Shown piece by piece: positions 20,026 through 28,212 of a stretch of DNA of 64,000 bases. The notes under the pieces are model-generated. The model searched no databases. It worked only from the letters and a program-made list of their open reading frames with translations, and was not told the DNA's origin. The translations under genes and the position numbers were made by a program. The stretch is from Sphingomonas sp. Its GTDB lineage: Bacteria; Pseudomonadota; Alphaproteobacteria; Sphingomonadales; Sphingomonadaceae. Within the stretch, counting starts at the first letter, position 1, and every line of letters begins with the position of its first letter. The DNA lies in NCBI RefSeq assembly GCF_029239295.1, contig NZ_JAQZBC010000002.1, positions 248,001 through 312,000 of the forward strand. The letters run 5' to 3'.

Positions 20026-21480
20026 ATGACACGATCGATCATTCTTCGCAGCCGTCAGGTCCGCGTACTCGCGACGCTCGGCCCGGCGAGCAACACGCCC
20101 GACATGATCGCGAAGCTGTTCCTCGCGGGTGCGGATGCCTTTCGCGTCAACATGAGCCACGGCGATCAGGCGTCCAAGGTGGAGGTGATCCAGGCGATCC
20201 GCGCCCTGGAGAAACGCTATGGCCGTCCGACGACGATCCTCGCCGATCTTCAGGGGCCAAAGCTGCGCGTCGGGCGCTTTGCCGCCGGGCGGGTCGATCT
20301 GGCGCATGGCGCGACCTTTGTTCTCGACCGCGATCCGACGCCGGGAGACGCCACCCGCGTCGAACTGCCGCATCGGGAGATCTTCGCCGCAGTGGAGCCC
20401 GGCGCACGCCTGCTGCTTGATGATGGGAAGCTGGTCCTGCGCGTCGTCGATCATGAGCCTGACCGGATCATCACCAATGTCGAAATCGGCGGCCCGCTCA
20501 GCAACAACAAGGGGCTGAACGTGCCGGACGTGGTGCTGCCGATGGCGGCGCTGACCGACAAGGATCGCTCCGATCTCGCCTTCGCCATCGAGCAGGGAGT
20601 TGATTGGATCGCGCTGTCATTCGTCCAGCGACCGGAGGATCTGGCGGAGGCGCGCAAGCTGATCGGTGGCCGCGCGGCGCTGATGGCCAAGATCGAGAAA
20701 CCGGCGGCGATCGATCGGTTGAATGAAATTGTGGAGCTGTGCGACGGCGTCATGGTCGCGCGCGGCGACCTGGGCGTTGAGCTGCCCCCGCAGGCCGTGC
20801 CGCCGCTACAGAAGCGGATCGTGGAAACTGCCCGCCGGCTGGGTCGCCCGGTCGTGGTGGCAACCCAGATGCTCGAATCGATGATCAAGTCGCCCTCGCC
20901 GACCCGGGCCGAGGTGTCGGACGTCGCCACCGCGGTGTACGACGGCGCCGACGCGATCATGCTCTCGGCCGAAAGCGCCGCGGGTGACTGGCCGGTCGAA
21001 TCGGTGGCAATGATGGACGCCATCGGCACCTCGGTCGAACGCGATCCGATGCACGGCGATCGGGTTCGCTTCACCGAAACCCGCCCCGACCCGACGACAG
21101 CCGACGCGCTGGCGGAGGCGGCGAAGAATATCGCGATCACGATTTCGGCAAAGGCGATCATCTGCTTCACCACCTCGGGCTCCACCGCGCGGCGTGTGGC
21201 GCGTGAGCGGCCGTCGATCCCGCTGCTGGTACTGACCCCCCGGATGGAAACCGCGCGTCGCCTGGGCATGTTGTGGGGGGCGCATGCCGTTCACACGCGC
21301 GACGTCGATTCGTTCGAGGAAATGGTCGCCAAATCGAAGCGGATGGCGCTGCGCCACGGGCTTGCCAATGCGGGTGACCGGGTGATCATCATGGCCGGCG
21401 TGCCCTTCCGCACGCCGGGCGCCACCAATGTGCTTCACGTCGTGAGCATCATCGGCGACGAATTGCACAGCCACAAGTGA
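20026..21480 (+). CDS. pyk: pyruvate kinase
   Basis: This enzyme catalyses PEP + ADP to pyruvate + ATP, the last step of lower glycolysis and Entner-Doudoroff. It has 484 residues. Visible motifs are LATLGPASNTPDMI and RVNMSHGDQ at the N-terminus, DLQGPKLRVGRF (before the B domain), LMAKIEKPAAIDRLNEI with the catalytic lysine, and MVARGDLGVELP. The C-terminal allosteric domain contains FTTSGSTARRVARERP. GGAG precedes the start. Sphingomonads usually run Entner-Doudoroff metabolism, so this is a main ATP step. Confidence 0.97.
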   Translation: MTRSIILRSRQVRVLATLGPASNTPDMIAKLFLAGADAFRVNMSHGDQASKVEVIQAIRALEKRYGRPTTILADLQGPKLRVGRFAAGRVDLAHGATFVLDRDPTPGDATRVELPHREIFAAVEPGARLLLDDGKLVLRVVDHEPDRIITNVEIGGPLSNNKGLNVPDVVLPMAALTDKDRSDLAFAIEQGVDWIALSFVQRPEDLAEARKLIGGRAALMAKIEKPAAIDRLNEIVELCDGVMVARGDLGVELPPQAVPPLQKRIVETARRLGRPVVVATQMLESMIKSPSPTRAEVSDVATAVYDGADAIMLSAESAAGDWPVESVAMMDAIGTSVERDPMHGDRVRFTETRPDPTTADALAEAAKNIAITISAKAIICFTTSGSTARRVARERPSIPLLVLTPRMETARRLGMLWGAHAVHTRDVDSFEEMVAKSKRMALRHGLANAGDRVIIMAGVPFRTPGATNVLHVVSIIGDELHSHK

Positions 21481-21507
21481 CGCCGGTTGGGGGCGCACCT
21501 GATCGAT

Positions 21508-21522
21508 CCGGCGAGTCGCCGG
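21508..21522 (+). terminator. short hairpin after pyk
   Basis: CCGGCG / CGCCGG with a 3-nt loop lies 28 nt after the pyk stop, followed by TTG. It sits between convergent genes and could be a weak terminator. Confidence 0.3.
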
Positions 21523-21555
21523 TTGCTCAGGCGGCGCGGCCGCGCCGTGCGGGAG

Positions 21556-22167
21556 TCAGGCGAGCAGCCCCTGCTGCTTCAGGTCGGCGCGCAAGGCGGC
21601 GGCATCGTTGAACAGCACCGAATGCATGCCGACGGCCGCGGCGGCATCGACATTGTCCTGCCGGTCGTCGACGAACAGCGCCTCGCCCGGCGCAAGGCCA
21701 AAACGCTTCAGCGCCAGATGGTAGATCTCCACATCCGGCTTCACCAATTTCTCCGCGCCGGACACCACGATGTCGCGGAAACGGTCGAACATCGCCGCCT
21801 CGCGTTCTCGGAACGGCGTGAAGAATTCGTCGCTGAAATTGGTAATCGCGAACAACGGTATGCCCGCCGCGTCCAGATCGCTGACCAGTTCCGGCATGCC
21901 GGATATCGGCCCGGGAATCTGCTCCGAGAAGCGCGGCCCCCATTGGGCGATCAGATCGGCATGGTCCGGGAATTTCGCGCACAGCTCCGCGGACGTCTCG
22001 GCGAACGGACGGCCGGCGTCATGCTGGAAATGCCACTCCTTGGAGCAGACATCACGCAGAAATACGTCCAGCGCCTCATCATCGGTGATGAGGCGCCGGT
22101 AGAGGACCTTGGGGTCCCAATCGTACAGGACGTTGCCGATGTCGAAGACAACGGCAATCGGCCGCAT
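21556..22167 (-). CDS. HAD-superfamily hydrolase
   Basis: This 203-residue HAD-IA-like phosphatase has motif I VVFDIGNVLYDW (nucleophile Asp9), motif II FAITNFSDEF, motif III Lys in EKLVKPDVEIYHLAL, and motif IV LFVDDRQDNVDAA. The cap is helical, in the haloacid dehalogenase style. The substrate is unknown. It lies 5 bp after rpmJ on the minus strand, so the two are probably cotranscribed. Confidence 0.88.
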   Translation of the reverse strand: MRPIAVVFDIGNVLYDWDPKVLYRRLITDDEALDVFLRDVCSKEWHFQHDAGRPFAETSAELCAKFPDHADLIAQWGPRFSEQIPGPISGMPELVSDLDAAGIPLFAITNFSDEFFTPFREREAAMFDRFRDIVVSGAEKLVKPDVEIYHLALKRFGLAPGEALFVDDRQDNVDAAAAVGMHSVLFNDAAALRADLKQQGLLA

Positions 22168-22172
22168 TCGAA

Positions 22173-22298
22173 TCAGCCCTGGCGGGCCTTGAAGCGGCGA
22201 TTCGTCTTGTTGATCACATAGGTCCGGCCGCGACGACGGATGACGCGGTTGTCACGATGGCGGTCCTTGAGCGACTTCAGGCTGTTGCGGATCTTCAT
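22173..22298 (-). CDS. rpmJ: 50S ribosomal protein L36
   Basis: This 41-residue protein reads [17 protein letters not shown] at its start and continues with [19 protein letters not shown], ending in KARQG. That is the alphaproteobacterial L36. It has no cysteines, so it is the zinc-free (C-minus) form. It is basic throughout and fits the L36 length. The HAD hydrolase gene follows after 5 bp. Confidence 0.93.
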   Translation of the reverse strand: MKIRNSLKSLKDRHRDNRVIRRRGRTYVINKTNRRFKARQG

Positions 22299-22430
22299 GG
22301 CGGATTCGCTTCTTTAAATGGGCGTGTCTGGAAAGCGTGGCCGCCTAGGGCGTACCCCCTTGCAAGTCAAGCCGGAGCCGGGGATCACGCGAGGCGTTGT
22401 AGCAGCGTAACGACAGTGGGGAGAACGCAA

Positions 22431-23042
22431 TTGCGCAGAATAACGATCGTGACAGGACTGGCACTGGGGCTTTCCGCCACTCTGGCGGGCTGCGCCACCG
22501 GCCCGTCGCGCTTCCCCGTCCAGGCGACCCGATTCCACTTCGACGCAATGGCTGATCGCGGCACGATCGCGGTGGAGCCGCTGACCGGCAGCGGCACCGC
22601 CAGCATCGAATACAAGACCTATGCCGCCGCGGTGCAGACCGAATTGCTGCGCCTCGGCTATACCAATCCGGCGCCGGGCCAGACGCCGCAGTTCCTGGCG
22701 ACCGTCTCCTTCAGCCGCGCGCCAGGCGTGCTTCCCCCGCGCCAATCGCCGGTGTCGATCGGTCTGGGCGGTGGCGGCATCAGCGGCGGGCGCGGCGGCG
22801 GCGTTGGCCTCGGGGGCGGCGTCAGCTTCCCGGTCGGCGGCAGCGGCGCGCGCGAGGGGATCGTCACCGAATTGTCGGTGCGCATCCGCCGTGGTCCCGA
22901 TGCCTTGTGGGAAGGACAGGCGCAGTCGCTGACTGACCTCACCGCCCCCGAATCGGATACGCCGGCGATTGCGGCCCGGCTCGCCCGCGCGCTCTTCACC
23001 GGCTTTCCCGGCGACAGCGGGCGCACTATCGAGGTGCCATGA
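22431..23042 (+). CDS. DUF4136-like outer-membrane lipoprotein
   Basis: This predicted lipoprotein has about 203 residues. The signal peptide ends in the lipobox LAGC (TGLALGLSATLAGCATGPS). The mature part has the DUF4136-like pattern RFHFDAMADRGTIAVEPLTG ... YAAAVQTELLRLGY. A glycine-rich loop (SIGLGGGGISGGRGGG) and a final segment resembling the family end complete it. The start is judged to be TTG at 22431: GGGGAG lies 7 nt upstream and the signal peptide begins there. The frame is open to 22257, but the extra residues look non-coding. The 3' end overlaps the M14 peptidase gene by 4 bp, suggesting an operon. Confidence 0.8.
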   Translation: MRRITIVTGLALGLSATLAGCATGPSRFPVQATRFHFDAMADRGTIAVEPLTGSGTASIEYKTYAAAVQTELLRLGYTNPAPGQTPQFLATVSFSRAPGVLPPRQSPVSIGLGGGGISGGRGGGVGLGGGVSFPVGGSGAREGIVTELSVRIRRGPDALWEGQAQSLTDLTAPESDTPAIAARLARALFTGFPGDSGRTIEVP

Positions 23043-24148
23043 CCCTCAGCATCAACGCCGCCTTTGACAGCGGCAACATCCGTCTGGTCGAGATTCAGGG
23101 CGACCGTGTCGACCTGGAGATCGTCCGCGACAACGACTCCGATTTCTACCAGTGGTTCTACTTCCGCGTCGCGGGTGCGGCCGGCCGCCGGTTGACGTTC
23201 CGCATCCTGAACGCGGGTGGCTCTGCCTATCCGTTCGGCTGGCCCGGCTATCGCACCCGCGCCTCCACCGACCGGCAGACCTGGCGGACGGTGGACACGC
23301 GCTACGCCGATGGCGTGCTGGAATTCGACTGGGCCGGCGGCGGCCAAGTCGTCTGGTTCGCCTATTTCGCACCCTATACGATGGAACGCCACGCCGATCT
23401 GGTCGCGCGAATCGCAGCGAGGCCCGGCGTCACCCATCGCGAACTGGGCACGACGCTTGATGGCCAGGCGATCGATTATTTTCGCCTCGGCACCGGCCGG
23501 ACGCAGGTGTGGCTCTACGCCCGCCAGCACCCCGGCGAATCGATGGCCGAATATTGGATGGACGGTGCGCTGGACTGGCTGACCAGCCCTGCGGCCGAGC
23601 GGCTGCTAACCGCCGCGACGGTGCACGTTGTGCCCAACATGAACCCGGACGGCACTCGCCGGGGCCATTTGCGCACCAATGCGGCGGGGGTGAACCTCAA
23701 CCGTGAATGGCACGCCCCGTCGCTGGAGCGGAGCCCGGAAGTGTACCACGTCCGGGCTGCGATGGACGAAACCGGCGTCGATTTCGCGATGGACGTCCAC
23801 GGCGACGAGGCGATTCCTGCCAATTTCATCGCCGGCTTCGAAGGCATCCCTTCACTGAAGCCCGAACAGGGCGACGCCTTCGTGGAGTTCGGCCGCCGCC
23901 TGGCAGCGCACACGCCGGACTTCCAGACCGAGCTCGGCTATGATCGCGCACAGCCCGGCCGCGCCAATCTGTCGCTGTCGACCAATCAGCTGGCCGAGCG
24001 GTTCGGCGCGGTCAGCATAACGCTGGAAATGCCGTTCAAGGATCATGATGCAAATCCCGATTCCGACCACGCCTGGTCACCCGAGCGGTCGGCCCGGCTC
24101 GGCGTCTCCTGCCTCGAGGTGCTGACCGACATGGTCGCGGCGCAGTGA
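23039..24148 (+). CDS. M14-family cytosolic-type carboxypeptidase
   Basis: This zinc carboxypeptidase of the M14 cytosolic carboxypeptidase (CCP/AGBL-like) subgroup has 369 residues. An N-terminal beta domain (about 1-125) typical of CCPs (DFYQWFYFRVAG and LNAGGSAYPFGWPGY) precedes the catalytic domain. Zinc ligands are His164 and Glu167 (RQHPGESMAEYW) and His254 (MDVHGDEA). The catalytic Glu330 is in ITLEMPFKD. No signal peptide is seen, so it is likely cytoplasmic. It overlaps the lipoprotein gene upstream and the GNAT gene downstream. Eukaryotic relatives trim glutamate from tubulin; bacterial substrates are largely unknown. Confidence 0.92.
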   Translation: MTLSINAAFDSGNIRLVEIQGDRVDLEIVRDNDSDFYQWFYFRVAGAAGRRLTFRILNAGGSAYPFGWPGYRTRASTDRQTWRTVDTRYADGVLEFDWAGGGQVVWFAYFAPYTMERHADLVARIAARPGVTHRELGTTLDGQAIDYFRLGTGRTQVWLYARQHPGESMAEYWMDGALDWLTSPAAERLLTAATVHVVPNMNPDGTRRGHLRTNAAGVNLNREWHAPSLERSPEVYHVRAAMDETGVDFAMDVHGDEAIPANFIAGFEGIPSLKPEQGDAFVEFGRRLAAHTPDFQTELGYDRAQPGRANLSLSTNQLAERFGAVSITLEMPFKDHDANPDSDHAWSPERSARLGVSCLEVLTDMVAAQ

Positions 24149-24603
24149 TGGAATTGCGTGAGGGCGGGCTGGATGATCCGCGTGTCCTCGCGCTGGTGGC
24201 GCACCATCAGGGTGAGGCGCGCGCCACCACCCCATCCGAAAACGCTCATGCGATGAACGTCGATGGCCTGCGGGCCCGCGACATCAGCTTTTGGGGATTG
24301 TGGGAGAGCGAGGAACTGCTTGGCATCGCCGCGCTCCGCGCCCTGTCGAGCGATCATGGCGAGATCAAATCGATGCGCACCGCGCCCACGCATCTGCGGC
24401 GCGGAGTGGCGCGCACGCTGCTGGCGCATCTGATCGCGCTGGCCCGTACCCGTGGCTATACTAGGGTCAGCCTGGAAACCGGCACCGCACCGATGTTCAC
24501 CGCCGCCAACCGGATGTACGAGGCGGCCGGCTTCGTGGATGGGCCAGCATTCGGCGACTATCCCGAAAGCCTCCACAACCGCTTCATGACGCTGCCGCTC
24601 TAA
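24148..24603 (+). CDS. GNAT family N-acetyltransferase
   Basis: This acetyltransferase has about 151 residues. The acetyl-CoA binding core is IKSMRTAPTHLRRGVARTLLAHLIALA, with motif A Q/RxxGxG/A-like RRGVAR. A beta bulge (YTRVSLETGTAPMFTAANRMYEAAGF) and the usual C-terminus FGDYPESLHNRFMTL follow. ATG 24148 overlaps the M14 stop as TGATG; a GTG at 24145 would add one residue. Operon position after an M14 peptidase hints at amino-acid or peptide substrates, which is inference. Confidence 0.9.
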   Translation: MELREGGLDDPRVLALVAHHQGEARATTPSENAHAMNVDGLRARDISFWGLWESEELLGIAALRALSSDHGEIKSMRTAPTHLRRGVARTLLAHLIALARTRGYTRVSLETGTAPMFTAANRMYEAAGFVDGPAFGDYPESLHNRFMTLPL

Positions 24604-24786
24604 CCTTGGGGCGCTGCCTCGCCTGCTGAACACGCCCTCCGCAGACCAACGCTGAATACCGGCACCTTTGGGCATGATGATCAGCGGTTGCCTTTATGCT
24701 GCGGCCATTTAGTTTGCGCACAACTTACCTTCGCTCTTTCCGCCGGTGCTCCGGCGGCCGGTTGGCGACTAGTCAAAGGTTCATCG

Positions 24787-25695
24787 ATGCGCTCATCCTC
24801 CGCCGCCGCGGCGCTTGTCCTAGGGGCCACGTTCCTGGCCCTGCCGATGTCCGTTCAGGCCCAGGCGCCGGTCCAGACCCCGCCGATCGTCCAGGTGCCG
24901 CCACCCGACGTATCGGCCGGCCGGCCGGCCGATACGCTGCCCGGTCGGCCGCCGACCCTTCCGGGCGCCGACGGCTGGAGCATGACGATCGGCGTCGCGC
25001 CTGTGATCAGCCCGGTGTGGCAGGGATCGCGCGACACCGCGCTGTCGCTCTTCCCGGACATCCGCTTCAACTACAAGGACGTGATCTTCGCCTCGATCCC
25101 CGAGGGGTTGGGCTGGAATGCGGTGAACAGCGACGGCTGGCGTGCCGGCCCGCTGGCCAAGATCCGCTTCGGGCGGGACGAAGAACGCGGCGGATCGCCC
25201 TTCCTCATCACCGGCGGCAGCGATGCCCTGCTCGGTCTGGGCGATGTCAGCGCCGCGGCCGAACTGGGTGGCTTCGCCGAAAAGCGCATCGGCCCCTGGC
25301 GCGGCCGGGTCGAGGCGCGGCGCGGCTTCGGCGGTCATGAAGGCGTGCTGGTCGACGGATCGGTCGCGTACCAGGCGCGGCTTGGCCGCACGATCCTCAG
25401 CTTCGGCCCACGCGCGACGGTCGCCAGCAAGGATTATATGCGCACCTATTTCGGGATTGATCCGGTGCAATCGCAGCGCTCCGGCCTCGCGCCGTATCGC
25501 CCGGGTGGCGGCCTGCTGTCCTTTGGCGTGGGCAGCTCGGTCATCCACCCGCTCGACCGCCGAAGCGTCCTGACCTTGTTCAGCGGGCTCGATCGGCTCG
25601 GCGGCGAACCGGGCGATTCGCCTTTGGTGCGAGAGCGCGGCCGGCGGATGCAATTCACGCTGGGCCTTGGCTACGGCTTCCGCTTCGGCCTGTAG
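24787..25695 (+). CDS. MipA/OmpV family outer-membrane protein
   Basis: This is a 302-residue secreted protein with a signal peptide (MRSSSAAAALVLGATFLALPMSVQAQ). A Pro-rich spacer is followed by a beta-barrel with alternating hydrophobic strands (GWSMTIGVAPVISPVWQGS, LSLFPDIRFNYKDVIFASI). The C-terminus ends in aromatic-rich LGYGFRFGL, the usual outer-membrane insertion signal. MipA family members scaffold peptidoglycan enzymes or act as small porins. A perfect 24-bp palindrome (24909-24932) lies in the codons of the spacer. A 7-bp-stem hairpin (CCGCCGG/CCGGCGG, 24741-24758) lies in the leader before the start. Confidence 0.85.
   Translation: MRSSSAAAALVLGATFLALPMSVQAQAPVQTPPIVQVPPPDVSAGRPADTLPGRPPTLPGADGWSMTIGVAPVISPVWQGSRDTALSLFPDIRFNYKDVIFASIPEGLGWNAVNSDGWRAGPLAKIRFGRDEERGGSPFLITGGSDALLGLGDVSAAAELGGFAEKRIGPWRGRVEARRGFGGHEGVLVDGSVAYQARLGRTILSFGPRATVASKDYMRTYFGIDPVQSQRSGLAPYRPGGGLLSFGVGSSVIHPLDRRSVLTLFSGLDRLGGEPGDSPLVRERGRRMQFTLGLGYGFRFGL
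24909..24932. repeat. 24-bp perfect palindrome inside the MipA gene
   Basis: The sequence reads CGTATCGGCCGG and then its exact reverse complement CCGGCCGATACG. It falls in the signal-proximal Pro-rich spacer (codons for DVSAGRPADT). Perfect self-complementarity of this length can extrude a hairpin in mRNA or be a regulator site, or may be an accident of GGCC-rich codons. Confidence 0.6.
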
Positions 25696-25701
25696 CACCG
25701 A

Positions 25702-26472
25702 TCAGCGGGTGCGTCGTGCGCCCGCGATCGCTCCGCCGATAATCAGTACAGCGGCGACGGCCACACCGCCGGCGACCAGCGACGATTGCTGCCCGCCCGC
25801 CGCGAAGATTGCCGACAACGCCCACAGGAACACCGCGGCGTAGGGCAGGTTGCCGCGCCCGCGCACCAGCGCCGTGGCGCCGATCGCGCCCGCCACGACG
25901 ACGATGATCGCGCCGATCACCGGGGCCGATTCGCCCGCCTCCACGCCATGGTAGCGCAGTGCCGCAGCGATATTCACCGTCGTCGCCACCGTCAGCCACG
26001 CCGCCAGCGCGCATAGCGGCAGATAGGCCAGCCAGCGCTCGCCAGTGCTCAACTGGGCAAAGGAAAGCGTGCGATAACAAATCAGCAGGCACAGCAGCGT
26101 GGCGGCGATGATCACCACGGAAATCACGCTCAACCCGTAAACCTGGGTGTAGGCTGCCCACAGCGCATTGCCCAGGAATGCCCCGGCCGCCGGCCAGCGC
26201 AGCCGGTCGATCAGCGCGTTGTTCCGCTGCGCCGGCAATGCCTGGTAGATCGCGAACAGCGTCGATCCGGTGTACAACGCCCCCCAGATCGAGAACGCCC
26301 AGCCGGCCGGCGTGATGATCGTGCGGACCGAGTCCGACTGCGATCCGATCGGCTCGCCAATGCCCAGCGCCGGCATCAGCGGCGTCAGGATCTGTAGCGC
26401 GGCGGCGATCAGCACGGCGATCGTTGCCGGATTGACGGCGCTCGAAGCACCGGGATGAATGCGGGTAGCCAT
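25702..26472 (-). CDS. TspO/MBR-related multi-pass membrane protein
   Basis: This 256-residue protein has about seven to eight transmembrane helices. The ITPAGWAFSIWGALYTG motif resembles the tryptophan/proline motif seen in tryptophan-rich sensory (TspO/MBR) relatives. The N-terminus MATRIHPGASSAVNPATIAV starts just before helix 1, so ATG 26472 is chosen; the frame stays open upstream to 26850 antisense to the next gene. It is convergent with the MipA gene. The function is not established; a membrane sensor or transporter is possible. Confidence 0.75.
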   Translation of the reverse strand: MATRIHPGASSAVNPATIAVLIAAALQILTPLMPALGIGEPIGSQSDSVRTIITPAGWAFSIWGALYTGSTLFAIYQALPAQRNNALIDRLRWPAAGAFLGNALWAAYTQVYGLSVISVVIIAATLLCLLICYRTLSFAQLSTGERWLAYLPLCALAAWLTVATTVNIAAALRYHGVEAGESAPVIGAIIVVVAGAIGATALVRGRGNLPYAAVFLWALSAIFAAGGQQSSLVAGGVAVAAVLIIGGAIAGARRTR

Positions 26473-26632
26473 GCGCCCGTAACGATCTCGCTGCGGACTC
26501 GTTGCACGAGCGATCCGGTTTGCCGGGCGGCGCATGACCCGTGTCCCCCACGGCGGCGCCCCGCCCTCGCCTAACCCTCTGCTACCCGCTAGCCTCGGGG
26601 CCGCGGCGACCGGCGCCGATTCGGGGAAAGCC

Positions 26633-27514
26633 ATGACTGATCCGTCCCTTCGCGACCGTGCCGTGCAATTGTACGATGCCTTCACCCATGAGCATCGGGA
26701 CCGGCGCACCTTGTTGCGGCAGATGACGGCGCTCGCGGGTTCGGCGGTCGCTGCAGAGGCGTTGATCACGGGGATCGCCGCCTCGCCCGCCGCCGCGACG
26801 ATCATCGACCCCGCCGATCCGCGCTTGATGACGGAAATGCGCACCGGCACGCAGGCCGGAAAGCCAGCGCGCGCCTATGTCGCCATGCTCAAGGATACGG
26901 GAAAGGCGCCGAAGCGCGGCGTCGTGCTGGTCATCCACGAAAATCGCGGGCTGACGCCGCATATCCAGGATGTCACCCGTCGCCTTGCGCTCGATGGCTT
27001 CCTGGCGGTCGCGCCCGATCTGCTCGCCCCGCAGGGTGGCACGCCCGCGGACGAGGACAAGGCGCGCGAACTGATCGGCACCGTCGATTATGATCTGGCG
27101 CTCGCACAGGCCCGCGCCTTTGCCGATGAATTGCGCACACTGCCGCAGTCATCCGGCAAGGTCGGCATGATCGGGTTCTGCTGGGGCGGCGCCTTCGTCA
27201 ACCGTATGGCAGTGGCCGGCGGGATCGACGCTGGCGTCTCCTATTACGGCCCGGCACCTGCGCCAGCGGAGGCCACGCGCGTGTCGGCCCCGCTGCTGCT
27301 GCAATATGCCGAAAAGGACACGCGCGTCGCCCAGACCGGTGAGCCATGGATCGCCGCGCTGAAGGCCGCGGGCAAGCCGTTTCAGGCCTTCACCTACCCG
27401 GGCGTCGATCATGCGTTCAACAACGACACCTCGGCGGCGCGCTACGACAAGGCGACGGCCGACCTTGCGTGGCAACGCAGTACCGCCTTCCTGCATCGCT
27501 ACCTCGATCGCTGA
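26633..27514 (+). CDS. dienelactone hydrolase family protein with Tat-like signal
   Basis: This alpha/beta hydrolase has 293 residues. The nucleophile Cys183 lies in GMIGFCWGGAFVN, the cysteine nucleophile typical of dienelactone hydrolases. The acid residue is probably Asp in YAEKDTRV and the base His in GVDHAFNND. The N-terminal part has a twin-arginine-like segment HRDRRTLLRQMTALAGSAV, so export by Tat is likely. The canonical enzyme opens dienelactone in chlorocatechol catabolism. Exported relatives have other, unknown substrates. GGGGAAAG precedes the chosen ATG. Confidence 0.88.
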   Translation: MTDPSLRDRAVQLYDAFTHEHRDRRTLLRQMTALAGSAVAAEALITGIAASPAAATIIDPADPRLMTEMRTGTQAGKPARAYVAMLKDTGKAPKRGVVLVIHENRGLTPHIQDVTRRLALDGFLAVAPDLLAPQGGTPADEDKARELIGTVDYDLALAQARAFADELRTLPQSSGKVGMIGFCWGGAFVNRMAVAGGIDAGVSYYGPAPAPAEATRVSAPLLLQYAEKDTRVAQTGEPWIAALKAAGKPFQAFTYPGVDHAFNNDTSAARYDKATADLAWQRSTAFLHRYLDR

Positions 27515-27550
27515 GGCACGTCGCACGCACAAGGGCTGACAGCCGTCGCG

Positions 27551-28174
27551 GCTGATCTGATCTTCTACACCAACCCGATGTCGCGTGGGTGGATCGTTCG
27601 CTGGGGATGCTGGAGGAATTGGGCCGCCCTATGGGGTGTGGCTGGTCGATCTGAGGGACAAGCCTGCGCACCTGCTGGCGGCGAATCCGATGGGGAAAGT
27701 GCCAACGATCGTCCACCACGGCCGGGTGGCGAGCGAGACGGCAGCGATCATCGTCTGTCTGGCGGAAAGCTTCCTCGCCGCCGGGTTCGCACCAACCGAG
27801 GTCGAGCGCGTGGACTAGCACCGCTGGCTGTTCTTCGCCGCCGGTCCGATCGAAGCCACAAGCACGAATCTGGCGCTGTGCGTCAGCGCACCGAGCAACA
27901 GCAGATCATGCTCGGCTATGGCAGCATGGATCTTGGGGTACCGACGCTTCGTGCCGCCGTCAGCGCGCATGATTGTATCGCCGGCTGCTGCTTCAGCGCC
28001 GCCGATGTCTATGTCGGCAGCCAGATCGGCTGGGGATGCCCAATCGGGGTCCTGGCCGCCGACGGTGGTTTCGCCCGCTCTCTCGATCGCGTGACGACCC
28101 GTGGCGCTGCGGTTCGGGCGCGGGAAAAGAACGATGTGCTCGCCGGCGAGATCGCCGCCACGCGCAACGGCTAG
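27551..28174 (+). pseudogene. decayed glutathione S-transferase gene
   Basis: Conceptual translation in pieces gives a GST. First comes an N-terminal thioredoxin fold LIFYTNPMSRGxIVRW, then MLEELGRP, then YGVWLVDLRDKPAHLL, then NPMGKVPTIVHHG with SETAAIIVCLAESF. The C-terminal half follows with HRWLFFAAGPIEATSTNLAL, EQQIMLGYGSMDL, FSAADVYVGSQIGWG and VRAREKNDVLAGEIAA. Three frame changes are needed (near 27600, 27630 and 27890). An in-frame TAG at about 27817-27819 replaces the Tyr expected before HRW. The remaining length (624 nt, 208 codons) fits a normal GST. No start codon is clear. This is decay, not a sequencing slip, because four separate lesions are present. Confidence 0.88.
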
Positions 28175-28212
28175 CCAGCAGCCGTTCAGCGGGCCCGTGC
28201 GTTACGTCGCGC

